Positions 8,413-17,222 of a stretch of DNA of 64,000 bases are shown piece after piece. Under the pieces are notes generated by a model that worked only from the letters and a program-made list of their open reading frames with translations, did not search any database and was not told the origin of the DNA. Position 1 is the first letter of the stretch, and every line of letters begins with the position of its first letter. Source of the DNA: Pseudomonadota bacterium. GTDB taxonomy: Bacteria > Desulfobacterota > Desulfovibrionia > Desulfovibrionales > Desulfovibrionaceae. The stretch is taken from positions 1 to 64,000 of the forward strand of contig JAEZYD010000022.1 of assembly GCA_023419375.1 (NCBI GenBank), written 5' to 3'. The position numbers and the translations under genes are program-made.

Positions 8413-10197
8413 ATGAAACGTAACCACGTTGCGCTGCTATGCGCCCTGGCCCTGACTGCCGCCACCTCCTTTTCATTGCTGGGATGCGGCGGCTGTTCCG
8501 GCGCCAGGCACCAGGCTGCTGAAAAATCGGACACGTCCGCTGCGGAATCTGCCGCGCCTTCAGCCACTGCCAAGGCCCAGCAGCACGACCTCAAGGGCGT
8601 ATCGCTGCGCCCGGTTGAGGCAGAGCTTTCGCCCAATGCGCTCAACACCTACGCCTTTCTTGTTTTTGCGCAGGCCATGAACACTGAGGACGACAACGCC
8701 CTTGCCGCAGCATCCCCGCTGCTGGCCAAGGCGCACATGCCCGTCAACATCTGGCTTGAAGGCGGCGTGTGGCTGCTCAGCCGCAAGTCTCCCCATACCG
8801 CTATGGTCATGGAGCAGGCCCTGAGCGTATGGCCCGATGATATTTCGCTCAATCTGCTCTATGCCGAAGCCCTCATGGAAAAAGGTTCGCCCGAGCTTGG
8901 CGTCAAGCTCATGCGCGAATATCTTAAAAAGCACCCCGATTCCGTTGATGCCCGCATGGAGCTGGCCCTGCTGCTGGTCAAAACCAAGCAGTATCCCGAA
9001 GCCGAAAAGCTGCTCAACAGCGTTACAGGCAAGCAGCGCACCCCGCTTGTGGACTATTACCATGCCCGGGCGCTCATTGGCATGGACAGGCCCGGCGAGG
9101 CCGTGGCCTATCTGCAGCGAGCCATCAAGGATACGCCCGATTTTGTGGAGGCGCTGGCGGAACTGGCCTTCATCTACGAGCAGAAGCCCGACCTCAAGGC
9201 AGCGCGCGGCGTTTATGAAAAGCTGCTCAAACTCAATTTTTCGTCGCAGGACGTCCTGCTGAGGCTCATCAATATCTCGCTGCGCATGGGCCAGCCCGAA
9301 CGGGCGCTCAAGTACATGCAGCAGGGGCCGGACAGTACGCCCTTCAAGCTGACCGTCGCCAGCATGTTTATGGATTCGCGCCACTTTTTGCAGGCGGAAA
9401 GCCTGCTCAAGCAGATAGTGGCCCAGGGCGATGCGCCCCACGATGTGTATCTGCTGCTGGCCGAGCTGGCATACGACCAGCGCCGCGATCTGGACATGGC
9501 ATTCTCCTGGCTGGATAAAATCCCGGCTTCCAGCAAGGCTGCCGTGCGGGGCGTGCTGCTGCGCATCCAGTTGCTGGCAGAGGCTGGCCGTGATGCCGAA
9601 GCTCTTGAAACAGTGCGCAAGGCCACAAGCGCCAACCCCGACTCCTCCGAGCTTGTGGAGGTCGAGGTGCGCCTGCTTGCGCGGCAAAAGCAGATGAAGC
9701 AGGCCCTGGACGTTGCCCAGAATGCCATAAAGCGCTGGCCCAACAATGCGGAAATGTTCTTTCTGCTCGGCTCTCTTCAGGATGAAACCGGCGACAAAAA
9801 AGCCGCTTTCAAAACCATGGAGAAGCTTCTGGCCCTGCATCCTGACAATTATCAGGCGCTCAACTACGTGGGCTACACCCTGGCCGAGGAAGATCGCGAC
9901 CTTGATCGCGCCCTGACGCTTCTTGTGCGGGCCAACGATCTGGCCCCCAATCAGTCCTATATTATAGATTCTCTGGCCTGGGCCTATTTCAAGGCTGGAA
10001 AACTCGATGACGCCCTGAAGGAAATCCGCCGCGCCGTTACGCTGGACGAGCATACGGATGCCTCCATATGGGAACACTACGGCGATATCGCCGCGCGGGC
10101 TGGCCTCAAGGATGAAGCCCGCACCGCCTATCAAAAGGCCATGGAACTCAAACCCGACAATGCGGAAGCATTGCGGCAGCGGCTTTCACATCTATGA
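8413..10197 (+). CDS. TPR-repeat outer-membrane-type lipoprotein
   Basis: This 594-residue protein has a lipoprotein signal peptide ending in LLGC (C25), followed by a short Ala/Ser linker and then tetratricopeptide repeats covering most of the chain to the C-terminus. Clear TPR-like blocks include ALNYVGYTLAEEDRDLDRAL and DSLAWAYFKAGKLDDALKEI. ATG 8413 is chosen because it opens the signal peptide and lies one base after the sigma-factor stop. The downstream lipoprotein gene overlaps its end by 4 nt. It probably acts as a lipid-anchored scaffold on the periplasmic side of a membrane; partners are unknown, though the LolB-like neighbour suggests an envelope-assembly role. Confidence 0.82.
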   Translation: MKRNHVALLCALALTAATSFSLLGCGGCSGARHQAAEKSDTSAAESAAPSATAKAQQHDLKGVSLRPVEAELSPNALNTYAFLVFAQAMNTEDDNALAAASPLLAKAHMPVNIWLEGGVWLLSRKSPHTAMVMEQALSVWPDDISLNLLYAEALMEKGSPELGVKLMREYLKKHPDSVDARMELALLLVKTKQYPEAEKLLNSVTGKQRTPLVDYYHARALIGMDRPGEAVAYLQRAIKDTPDFVEALAELAFIYEQKPDLKAARGVYEKLLKLNFSSQDVLLRLINISLRMGQPERALKYMQQGPDSTPFKLTVASMFMDSRHFLQAESLLKQIVAQGDAPHDVYLLLAELAYDQRRDLDMAFSWLDKIPASSKAAVRGVLLRIQLLAEAGRDAEALETVRKATSANPDSSELVEVEVRLLARQKQMKQALDVAQNAIKRWPNNAEMFFLLGSLQDETGDKKAAFKTMEKLLALHPDNYQALNYVGYTLAEEDRDLDRALTLLVRANDLAPNQSYIIDSLAWAYFKAGKLDDALKEIRRAVTLDEHTDASIWEHYGDIAARAGLKDEARTAYQKAMELKPDNAEALRQRLSHL

Positions 10198-10979
10198 AAA
10201 AATTAGTTATTTTTTGTTGTCTGGCGCTGCTGTGCGCCTGCGCCCGTCAGCCTGTACTGGAAACCTCGCCCGAAAACCGCGCAGCGCTTGAACAGCGCTG
10301 GCAAAAGTTTGCGGCTGTCAGCTCTGCCGACAAGTCTGAACCCTATCGCCTGCAGCTGAGCCTGCGCTTTGGCACCGAGGGTGATACGCGGCGCGTCACG
10401 GCCCTGTTCTGGGGCAACAGCCAGCGCCAGCTGCGGCTGGACGTCATGGCAGGCGTGGGCACCACTGTTGCCAAGATACTTGAAGACGGCCAGCATTTTC
10501 TTGTGTACAGCCCCAGCGAAAACAAGGCCTACTTCTATCAGGGCGCTGCCAAGCCCCTGCTTCAGGTCGGCGTGCCGGTTCCTTTCAACCTTGTGCATCT
10601 GGCCGACCTGCTCAATGGCCGGTACACGGCGGTATTTGGCAACCAGTTTGACAAAACCGCCTTTTCCACCGACGGCAAGGCCCTGTACGACCTTCAGGGC
10701 CAGCCCGGAGGCCGCCTGATCATCAACGAACAGGGGCTGCCCGTGGAATGGCAGGAACAGGCCAACGGCAAGGGCTGGAGCATGGAAATCCTGTATTCGG
10801 ATGATCCCAGGCCGCTGCCCCGCCGTCTGAACCTTGCCCATAGCAACGGCAAACGCGCCATTGTGCTTATCAAGGAAAGAGAAAAGGTTTCCCAGCCCTT
10901 TACAAAAGAGCAGATGGCCTTACCCCTTCCTGATGACGCACCCCTGCTGCCGCTCGCCAAGTTCAAGCAGCAGCAATAG
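10194..10979 (+). CDS. LolB-like outer-membrane lipoprotein
   Basis: This 261-residue lipoprotein has its signal peptide ending in LCAC (C16). The body is a series of beta strands resembling the LolA/LolB fold: an early segment with LRFG and TALFWGN, LRLDVMAGVGTTVAKI, a YSPSENKAYFY strand, then a sequence ending in an RRLNLAH-type strand. This matches the LolB-like/DUF4292-type proteins that receive or handle lipoproteins at the outer membrane. It overlaps the TPR lipoprotein gene by 4 nt, and the two are surely co-translated. Identity as a true LolB is not proven; sequence similarity to enterobacterial LolB is weak to the eye. Confidence 0.6.
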   Translation: MKKLVIFCCLALLCACARQPVLETSPENRAALEQRWQKFAAVSSADKSEPYRLQLSLRFGTEGDTRRVTALFWGNSQRQLRLDVMAGVGTTVAKILEDGQHFLVYSPSENKAYFYQGAAKPLLQVGVPVPFNLVHLADLLNGRYTAVFGNQFDKTAFSTDGKALYDLQGQPGGRLIINEQGLPVEWQEQANGKGWSMEILYSDDPRPLPRRLNLAHSNGKRAIVLIKEREKVSQPFTKEQMALPLPDDAPLLPLAKFKQQQ

Positions 10980-11070
10980 TTTTGGCCTGACGGGTCGCGC
11001 CTGACGGCTGCGGCCCGGTATCGGGGCAACCCGCCTTAACCGCCACTACTGAAGTGTTAAATGCTCTAGC

Positions 11071-11099
11071 GGTGCGTCCGGCCAGTCCGGGCGCACCGT
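11071..11099 (+). other. GC-rich hairpin ahead of rpiB
   Basis: GCGGTGCGTCCGG pairs with CCGGGCGCACCG across a short loop in the spacer (10980-11121) between the LolB-like gene and rpiB. There is no T-run, so it is more likely an mRNA-stability or leader structure than a terminator. Confidence 0.4.
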
Positions 11100-11121
11100 G
11101 CGTACCTTTGCAGGAGTATAC

Positions 11122-11565
11122 ATGCAGACCATTCATATTGCCTCAGACCACGCTGGCTATGCGCTGAAAGAACACCTTGTCCAATTTCTTGCCCAGAAGG
11201 GCATCAACGTGGTGGACGACGGCACCCACTCCACCGAAAGCTGCGACTACCCCGTGCTGGCGCACAAGCTTTGCGCCGCTGTGGAAAAAGAGCAGGGAAC
11301 AGGCATTCTCATTTGCGGCACAGGCATCGGCATTTCCATTGCCGCCAACCGCCACTCCGGCATCCGCGCGGCCCTGTGCGCCACAGAGCTTCAGGCGCGC
11401 CTTTCGCGCCAGCACAACAATGCCAATGTGCTCTGCCTCGGTGCGCGCATCATCGGCGTGGAGCTGGCTCAGGCCATTGTGGAGGCTTTTCTGTGCGCTT
11501 CCTTTGAAGGCGGCAGGCACCAGCGCCGCATCGACATGATCAATCTTCCCGGTCAGGCCGGGTAA
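11122..11565 (+). CDS. rpiB: ribose-5-phosphate isomerase B
   Basis: This 147-residue cytosolic enzyme interconverts ribose-5-phosphate and ribulose-5-phosphate in the pentose phosphate pathway. Motifs include SDHAG (8-12), YPVLA (43-47) and the catalytic-cysteine loop CGTGIG (65-70) followed by NRHSGIRAAL; the NDANVL-type block reads NNANVLCLGARIIG. The start at 11122 has a good ribosome binding site (CAGGAGT). cysS begins 10 nt downstream, so the two form a unit. The product fits with nearby prs, which consumes ribose-5-phosphate. Confidence 0.92.
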   Translation: MQTIHIASDHAGYALKEHLVQFLAQKGINVVDDGTHSTESCDYPVLAHKLCAAVEKEQGTGILICGTGIGISIAANRHSGIRAALCATELQARLSRQHNNANVLCLGARIIGVELAQAIVEAFLCASFEGGRHQRRIDMINLPGQAG

Positions 11566-11574
11566 GGGATATAC

Positions 11575-13026
11575 ATGCTGCTCTACAATACCCTGGGCCG
11601 TAAAAAGGAAGAGTTTGTTCCCGTTCATCCGGGCAAGGCAAACATGTATGTTTGCGGCATAACGGCCTATGATCTTTGCCATATCGGGCATGCGCGTTCC
11701 GCCCTTGTTTTTGACGTGCTCGTGCGGCAGTTGCGCCATACAGGGCTTGAGGTCCGCTTTGTACGCAATTTTACGGATGTGGACGACAAGATCATCAACC
11801 GCGCCAACAAGGAAGGCCGCGACTGGCGCGAGGTTGCACAGACCTACATAACCGCCTTCCATGAAGACATGGATCGGCTCGGTGTGCTGCGGGCCGATGA
11901 AGAACCACGCGCCACCGACTTTATCCCGCAGATTCAGGCCATCTGCTCCACTCTCATTGATTCGGGCAAGGCCTATTCCACGCCCTCCGGGGACGTGTAT
12001 TTTCGTGTGCGGGCTTACGAACCCTACGGCAAACTCTCTGGCCGCAGCCTGGACGATCTGCTCTCCGGCGCGCGCGTAGCACCCGGCGAAGAAAAGGAAG
12101 ACCCCCTGGACTTCGCCCTGTGGAAGGCCGCCAAGCCCGGTGAACCTTTCTGGGAAAGCCCCTGGGGCAAGGGTCGTCCCGGCTGGCATATTGAATGCTC
12201 AGCCATGAGCCAGCCCTATCTGCCGCTGGACATTCACGGCGGCGGGCAGGATCTTATCTTCCCGCATCACGAGAACGAGATCGCCCAGTCCGAAGCCGCC
12301 TGCGCCTGCTCGCTGGCCCGCTACTGGGTGCATAACGGCTTTGTGCAGGTAAATGCGGAAAAGATGTCCAAATCCCTGGGCAACTTCAAGACCATCCGCG
12401 ATATTCTTGAAAACTATCTGCCTGAAACCCTGCGCTTTTTCCTGCTGGGCAAGCACTACCGCAGCCCCATCGACTTTACCGCCGACAGCATGGACGAAGC
12501 GGAAAAAGCCCAGCACCGCGTGTACACAGCCCTGCACGAAGCAGGCAAGGCCCTTGCCCGCGACAAATGGAAAAAGACGCCCCTGCCGCAGGAAATGGCC
12601 GAGGAATGGGCCGCGCTGCCCAAGGCTTTTGACGCCGCCCTTGAGGACGACATCAATACGGCTCAGGCCCTTGGGCAGGTTTTTGCCCAGGTGCGCCTTG
12701 TGAACCGCCTGCTGGAAGACAAGGCCCTGCGCGCAGCCGAAGCCGGACGCGACCTCTTGCAGGAATTTCTTGCCCGCGCGCAGGAATGGGACAAGCGCCT
12801 TGGCCTCTTTGGGCAGGCCCCGCAGGCTTTTCTGGCTGATTTGCGCAGCCAGCGCGCCGCACGCGGCAAGATTGACGTGGCCCGCGTGGAAGAACTGATG
12901 CTCGCCCGGCAGGAAGCCCGCGCCAGCAAAGACTTTGCCCGCTCGGATTCGCTACGGCAGGAAATTCTTGATCTGGGCGTCAGCGTACGCGACACCCCCG
13001 AAGGTCAGGTTTGGGATCTGGAATAA
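11575..13026 (+). CDS. cysS: cysteinyl-tRNA synthetase
   Basis: This 483-residue class I aminoacyl-tRNA synthetase charges tRNA-Cys. The zinc-binding Cys is at residue 28 (VCGITAYD), the HIGH motif at 36-39 and KMSKS at 263-267. The zinc-site blocks WHIECSAM and HHENEIAQSEA are also present, as is the C-terminal anticodon-binding DALR-type helical region with its typical ending. Length is normal for bacterial CysRS. It follows rpiB closely and is followed after 59 nt by the M48 protease gene. Confidence 0.96.
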   Translation: MLLYNTLGRKKEEFVPVHPGKANMYVCGITAYDLCHIGHARSALVFDVLVRQLRHTGLEVRFVRNFTDVDDKIINRANKEGRDWREVAQTYITAFHEDMDRLGVLRADEEPRATDFIPQIQAICSTLIDSGKAYSTPSGDVYFRVRAYEPYGKLSGRSLDDLLSGARVAPGEEKEDPLDFALWKAAKPGEPFWESPWGKGRPGWHIECSAMSQPYLPLDIHGGGQDLIFPHHENEIAQSEAACACSLARYWVHNGFVQVNAEKMSKSLGNFKTIRDILENYLPETLRFFLLGKHYRSPIDFTADSMDEAEKAQHRVYTALHEAGKALARDKWKKTPLPQEMAEEWAALPKAFDAALEDDINTAQALGQVFAQVRLVNRLLEDKALRAAEAGRDLLQEFLARAQEWDKRLGLFGQAPQAFLADLRSQRAARGKIDVARVEELMLARQEARASKDFARSDSLRQEILDLGVSVRDTPEGQVWDLE

Positions 13027-13085
13027 GCCGCTGCCCGCGTCGGTCTCCGGCGCGGGCGCTTTTACTGCGGCATCATGAGGACGCC

Positions 13086-14495
13086 ATGTTGCATCGTGTT
13101 GCCCTGCGCCGTTTTATGGCGCTCTTTGTTCTGCTGGCATTTCTGTCAGCCCAGCTTGTGGCCGTACCGGCCCAGGCCTTCTTTTTCGGCGGCGTCACCA
13201 TCAAGGACGAAAAGGAGATGGGCCACAAGTTTGACGTGATGATCCGCGCAAACATGCCCATTGTGGAAGACCCTGAGGTAAGCCAGTACGTCAACCAGAT
13301 CGTGGATCGTCTGGTCAAGAAGATTCCGCCGCAGCCCTTTAATTTCAAAGCCGCCGTCATCCTGCACAATTCGCTCAACGCCTTTGCCATTCCCGGCGGC
13401 TACGTCTACGTGTTCACCGGCCTCATCATGAACATGGACAAGGAAGAAGAACTCGCAGGCGTTCTTGCCCACGAACTGGCGCACGTAACCCAGCACCACG
13501 TGGCCTCACGCCTTGAGCGCGCGCAGTTTGTGACCCTTGGTTCTCTGCTGCTAGCCATTGCGGGCGTGGCGGTGGGCGGCTCCAGCGGCGGCGCCATTGC
13601 TGTGGGCGCGCTGGGGGCCGGGCAGTCGGCCATGCTCAACTACAGCCGCATGGACGAAACCGAAGCTGACCAGATTGGCCTGCAATACCTTGTGGCTGCG
13701 GGCTATCCGCCGCAGGGCATGGTGGGCGGCTTCAAGGTGCTGCGCCAGAAAAGCTGGATGAGCGGCACCAGCGTGCCGACCTACCTTTCTACCCACCCCG
13801 CCATCGGCGACCGCATCAACGGGCTTCAGGCCCGCATTGAGGGCATGGGCAAGTCTGTGCAGGGCCGCACGCAGGACAATACCAAATTTATCCGCGTCAA
13901 AACGCTCCTCTGGGCGCGCTATGGCGACGCGCAGGCTGCGCAGCAGCGTTTTTCGGGCAAGGACGGCCTTTCGTGCATGGGGCGCGGCATTGTGCTGGCC
14001 CGTACCAACAGGGTTAACGAAGCCAGCAAGGCCTTTGACGAAGCCCTCGCCGCTTCGCCCACCGACCCTCTGGTGCTGCGCGAGGCTGGCGCATTCCACT
14101 ACCGCAAGGGCGATATGAGCCGTGCCGATGGCTTGCTGCGTCAGGCCATGCGCCTGGACCCGCGCGACTACATGGCCTCTTTTTTCTATGCCCGCATGCT
14201 TGACGAAACGGGCAGGCAGGCGCAGGCCGCGCAGTATTATACAGATGTGCTGCGCTACGTGCCGGAAGACGCCGAAGTTCACGAGGCCTATGCCCGCTCG
14301 CTCGGTAAAACGGGCGACACTGCCGGGGCCTACATTCACATGGCGTACAGCGCCATGTATTCCAACAACAAAAAACAGGCCGAGCGCTACTTTAACCAGG
14401 CCAAGGCCTTGTCGGGCAAATCTGCAAATCCGCGCGATTTTCAGAAGCTCGAGGCCGCCTACAAAGAGCGCAAGGAAATATGGGAAAAGAACTGA
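13086..14495 (+). CDS. M48-family metalloprotease with TPR repeats (BepA-like)
   Basis: This 469-residue exported zinc protease has a signal peptide at about residues 1-30 (LLAFLSAQLVAVPAQAF). The zinc motif HELAH is at 129-133 and the third ligand E193 lies in the DETEADQIG block. TPR repeats fill roughly residues 280-460. The architecture matches BepA/YfgC-type periplasmic proteases that assist or degrade outer-membrane beta-barrel proteins. The start at 13086 is preceded by GAGG and opens the signal peptide. The gene overlaps hslV by 16 nt. A BepA-equivalent role is inferred from domain order only. Confidence 0.85.
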   Translation: MLHRVALRRFMALFVLLAFLSAQLVAVPAQAFFFGGVTIKDEKEMGHKFDVMIRANMPIVEDPEVSQYVNQIVDRLVKKIPPQPFNFKAAVILHNSLNAFAIPGGYVYVFTGLIMNMDKEEELAGVLAHELAHVTQHHVASRLERAQFVTLGSLLLAIAGVAVGGSSGGAIAVGALGAGQSAMLNYSRMDETEADQIGLQYLVAAGYPPQGMVGGFKVLRQKSWMSGTSVPTYLSTHPAIGDRINGLQARIEGMGKSVQGRTQDNTKFIRVKTLLWARYGDAQAAQQRFSGKDGLSCMGRGIVLARTNRVNEASKAFDEALAASPTDPLVLREAGAFHYRKGDMSRADGLLRQAMRLDPRDYMASFFYARMLDETGRQAQAAQYYTDVLRYVPEDAEVHEAYARSLGKTGDTAGAYIHMAYSAMYSNNKKQAERYFNQAKALSGKSANPRDFQKLEAAYKERKEIWEKN

Positions 14496-15031
14496 TGATG
14501 GATACGCATGCCACAACCATACTGGCAGTAAGAAAGAATGGCCGCGTTGCCATTGCTGGCGATGGTCAGGTGACCCTGGGCCAGAATATGATCATGAAGC
14601 ACGGCGCGCAGAAGGTGCGGCGGCTGTATGACGGCAAGATCCTGGCGGGTTTTGCCGGGGCCACAGCCGATGCCTTTACCCTGTTTGAGCTTTTTGAAGC
14701 CAAGCTCAAGGAATTGCGGGGCAACATGGTCCGCGCCGCCGTGGAAATGACCAAGGAATGGCGCAAGGACAAATATCTGCGCAAGCTCGAAGCCATGCTC
14801 CTGCTGGCGGACAGCGAACACATTCTCGTGTTGTCGGGCACGGGCGACGTCATTGAACCTGACGACGAGGTTGCAGCCATCGGCAGCGGCGGCCCCTACG
14901 CTCTTGCGGCGGCGCGGGCGCTTGCCCGGCACAGCGACATGGATGCGGAGGCCATTGCCCGCGAGGCCATGCGCATCGCCTCTGAAATCTGCGTGTACAC
15001 CAACGGCAACCTCACGGTTGAAACGCTGTAG
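14480..15031 (+). CDS. hslV: HslV (ClpQ) peptidase subunit
   Basis: This 183-residue threonine peptidase is the proteolytic core of the HslUV protease. The catalytic N-terminal Thr of the family is expected at residue 12 (preceding HA, then TTILAVRKNG), so an 11-residue propeptide would be removed if translation starts at 14480. ATGs at 14495 and 14498 would give shorter propeptides. Supporting blocks: AGDGQVTLGQ, MKHGAQKVR, AGFAGATADAFTLFE and GSGGPYALAAARAL. The gene overlaps the protease gene and precedes ispE. No hslU is adjacent, unlike the common hslVU pair. Confidence 0.93.
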   Translation: MGKELMMDTHATTILAVRKNGRVAIAGDGQVTLGQNMIMKHGAQKVRRLYDGKILAGFAGATADAFTLFELFEAKLKELRGNMVRAAVEMTKEWRKDKYLRKLEAMLLLADSEHILVLSGTGDVIEPDDEVAAIGSGGPYALAAARALARHSDMDAEAIAREAMRIASEICVYTNGNLTVETL

Positions 15032-15059
15032 CCATCACTGCCACAGGAGCGGAAAATTC

Positions 15060-15938
15060 ATGAGTGTAGTTGTTGCCGGGTGCAAGGTTAACCTTGGTTT
15101 GCGCATCACGGGCGTGCGGGAAAACGGGTATCATGAGCTGGATTCTCTTTTCTGGCCCCTGCCCCGCCCCTGCGATCGTCTGCACATACGTGAAACCGGC
15201 ACAGCCGGTCTGGTTGTGCAGTGCGATACGCCCGGCATCGACCTTGAGAACAACACCCTCACCAAGGCCTACGCCGCCCTCGCCAAACGTATGCCCAACC
15301 TGCCCGGGCTTGAAGTGCGCCTGAACAAGGGCATTCCCGCTGGCGCAGGTCTTGGCGGCGGCAGCAGCGATGCGGCGGCCCTGCTGCGCTGGCTCAACAG
15401 CAGGGTACCCAGCCCGCTTGATGATCAGGCGCTGGCAGAGGTTGCCCTCACCGTTGGCGCGGACACGCCGTTTTTTCTCATAAACAAGCCCTGCCGTGTG
15501 CGGGGCATTGGCGAGATCATCCAGCCTTGCAGGGAGGATGCGCTTGCAGGCATACACCTTGTTCTGGTATGCTCTCAAATTCATGCATCCACCCCCCAGG
15601 CATATGCCGATTATGACGCCGCGCTCAAGGCCTCAAACACGGTTTCTGGGCAAAATTGCTTGACAAAGACAGAAAGCAAGGCTAATGGAACTTTTCTCTC
15701 CGGGGTGCGGACAGAGTTGAGCATTCACAACGACCTTGAGGACGTTGTATTTTCTCGCCATCCACAGCTTGCAGAAATCAAGGCGAACTTGCTGCGCCTT
15801 GGAGCTGGAGCCGTAGCCATGAGTGGCAGCGGCTCAAGCATTGTGGCGCTTTTCGCACACGAGTCCCATGTGGAATCGCAGGCGGCTGCCGCCATGCTGC
15901 AAGGAGAGAACAGGCGCGTATACGCGCACGTGCTGTGA
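15060..15938 (+). CDS. ispE: 4-diphosphocytidyl-2-C-methyl-D-erythritol kinase
   Basis: This 292-residue GHMP kinase carries out the ATP-dependent step of the MEP isoprenoid pathway in the cytosol. The N-terminal KVNLGLRITG-x-RENGYHEL block and the ATP loop PAGAGLGGGSSDAAALLR (near residues 97-114) are diagnostic; GADTPFFL and the C-terminal MSGSGSSIVALF motif complete the GHMP set. The ATG at 15060 follows CAGGAGCGG. A tRNA-Gln gene begins only five bases after the stop, so ispE, the tRNA and prs probably share a transcript. Confidence 0.92.
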   Translation: MSVVVAGCKVNLGLRITGVRENGYHELDSLFWPLPRPCDRLHIRETGTAGLVVQCDTPGIDLENNTLTKAYAALAKRMPNLPGLEVRLNKGIPAGAGLGGGSSDAAALLRWLNSRVPSPLDDQALAEVALTVGADTPFFLINKPCRVRGIGEIIQPCREDALAGIHLVLVCSQIHASTPQAYADYDAALKASNTVSGQNCLTKTESKANGTFLSGVRTELSIHNDLEDVVFSRHPQLAEIKANLLRLGAGAVAMSGSGSSIVALFAHESHVESQAAAAMLQGENRRVYAHVL

Positions 15939-15943
15939 AATAC

Positions 15944-16018
15944 TGGGATGTAGCCAAGTGGTAAGGCAACGGGTTTTGGCTCCGTCATTCGAAGGTTCGA
16001 ACCCTTCCATCCCAGCCA
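15944..16018 (+). tRNA. tRNA-Gln (anticodon UUG)
   Basis: This is a 75-nt cloverleaf. The acceptor pair is TGGGATG/CATCCCA with discriminator G and an encoded CCA (16016-16018). The anticodon stem is ACGGG with TCCGT, the seven-base loop is 15974-15980 and the anticodon TTG is at 15976-15978. The T-loop carries GGTTCGAACC. It lies five bases after ispE and 147 bases before prs, so it must be processed from a longer mRNA. Confidence 0.95.
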
Positions 16019-16165
16019 CACACTGCTGTATAGCGCCTGGGGCGTCTGACCGCGCCTTCCGTCGATTTGTCGGCGGCCTGGCAATAAAGCGCCGCCTTTC
16101 TTCCGGCGACGGCAGCAAGGATGTATAACCGTAAGTGCTCTTTGGCGCGCAAGGCAGGGCGGTTC

Positions 16166-17113
16166 ATGTACAGCGATCTTAAGATCGTCACCGGGTCTTC
16201 CAATCCGGATTTGGCCAAGGCCATCTGCAACCATCTGGGGTGTCAACTCACGCCCACGCTGGCTACCACGTTCAGCGACGGCGAGTTGCGGATCGAAATA
16301 GGCGACAATGTTCGCGGTGATGACGTTTTTGTGGTGCAGCCCACCTGCCCCCCGACCATCAACCGCAATCTGGTGCAGCTCTGCCTTATGCTTGATGCCC
16401 TCAAAAGGGCCAGTGCAGGCAGAATTACCGCCGTTATTCCTTACTACGGCTATGCGCGCCAGGATCGTAAAGTCAGCCCCCGTGCGCCCATCAGCGCCAA
16501 AATGGTGGCCGATTTTATCAGCGTTGCCGGTGCGGAACGCGTGGTCACCATTGACCTGCACGCGGGACAGATTCAGGGCTACTTTGACTGCCCGGTGGAC
16601 AACCTGTTTGCCGTGCCTGTAATGCTCGAATCGCTGCGGCGGCTGCACGATGACAACATCGTGATTGTGTCGCCCGATGCCGGCGGTGTTGAACGCGCCC
16701 GCGCCTATGCCAAAAGGCTCAACGCGCCGCTGGCCATTGTGGACAAGCGCCGCGACAAGCCCAATCAGGCACAGGCCATGCATGTTATCGGCGATGTGAA
16801 GGGCCGTCTTGCCATTGTGGTGGACGACATGATCGACACCGCTGGCACGTTGTGCGCCGGTGCGGACGTGCTGCTCAAAAACGGCGCTACCAAGATTGTG
16901 GCCTGCGCCACCCACGCTGTTTTGTCTGGCCCGGCCATTGACCGCATCAACAGCACCGAGGCGCTTTCGCAGGTATTTGTCACAGACACCATCCCCATGG
17001 GCGACAAGCTTGAGCGCTGCCCCAAGCTGGAGGTTGTTTCTGTGGCTGCCCTTCTGGGCAAGACTATCCACAACATCCATACCGGTTCATCGGTGAGCGT
17101 GTTGTTTGTGTAA
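16166..17113 (+). CDS. prs: ribose-phosphate pyrophosphokinase (PRPP synthetase)
   Basis: This 315-residue cytosolic enzyme makes PRPP from ribose-5-phosphate and ATP for nucleotide, His and Trp synthesis. Motifs: FSDGELRIEIGDNVRG (near 36-51), PYYGYARQDRK (92-102), the catalytic DLHAGQIQGYF (130-140), SPDAGGVERAR (169-179) and the PRPP loop VVDDMIDTAGTL (218-229). I start at 16166 (M-Y-S-D-LKIVTG), where homology begins; an upstream in-frame ATG at 16121 has no usable ribosome binding site. It is followed by rplY after 109 nt, which is the familiar prs-ctc/rplY-pth neighbourhood. Confidence 0.93.
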   Translation: MYSDLKIVTGSSNPDLAKAICNHLGCQLTPTLATTFSDGELRIEIGDNVRGDDVFVVQPTCPPTINRNLVQLCLMLDALKRASAGRITAVIPYYGYARQDRKVSPRAPISAKMVADFISVAGAERVVTIDLHAGQIQGYFDCPVDNLFAVPVMLESLRRLHDDNIVIVSPDAGGVERARAYAKRLNAPLAIVDKRRDKPNQAQAMHVIGDVKGRLAIVVDDMIDTAGTLCAGADVLLKNGATKIVACATHAVLSGPAIDRINSTEALSQVFVTDTIPMGDKLERCPKLEVVSVAALLGKTIHNIHTGSSVSVLFV

Positions 17114-17222
17114 CCCGCTTTATGCGGATTGCGTATAGACCCAAGCCTGCCCGCAAGGGCCGGTTCCATAATAACAGAACTTTTTCCGCACGTTTCGGCT
17201 GCGGTAAGCCAAGGAGCAGGAC

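Noticed and set aside
15659..15690. TTGACA-like promoter inside ispE for the tRNA
   Set aside because: The expected -10 hexamer 17 nt further (TAATGG) is poor and the site lies well within the coding frame, so it is not called.
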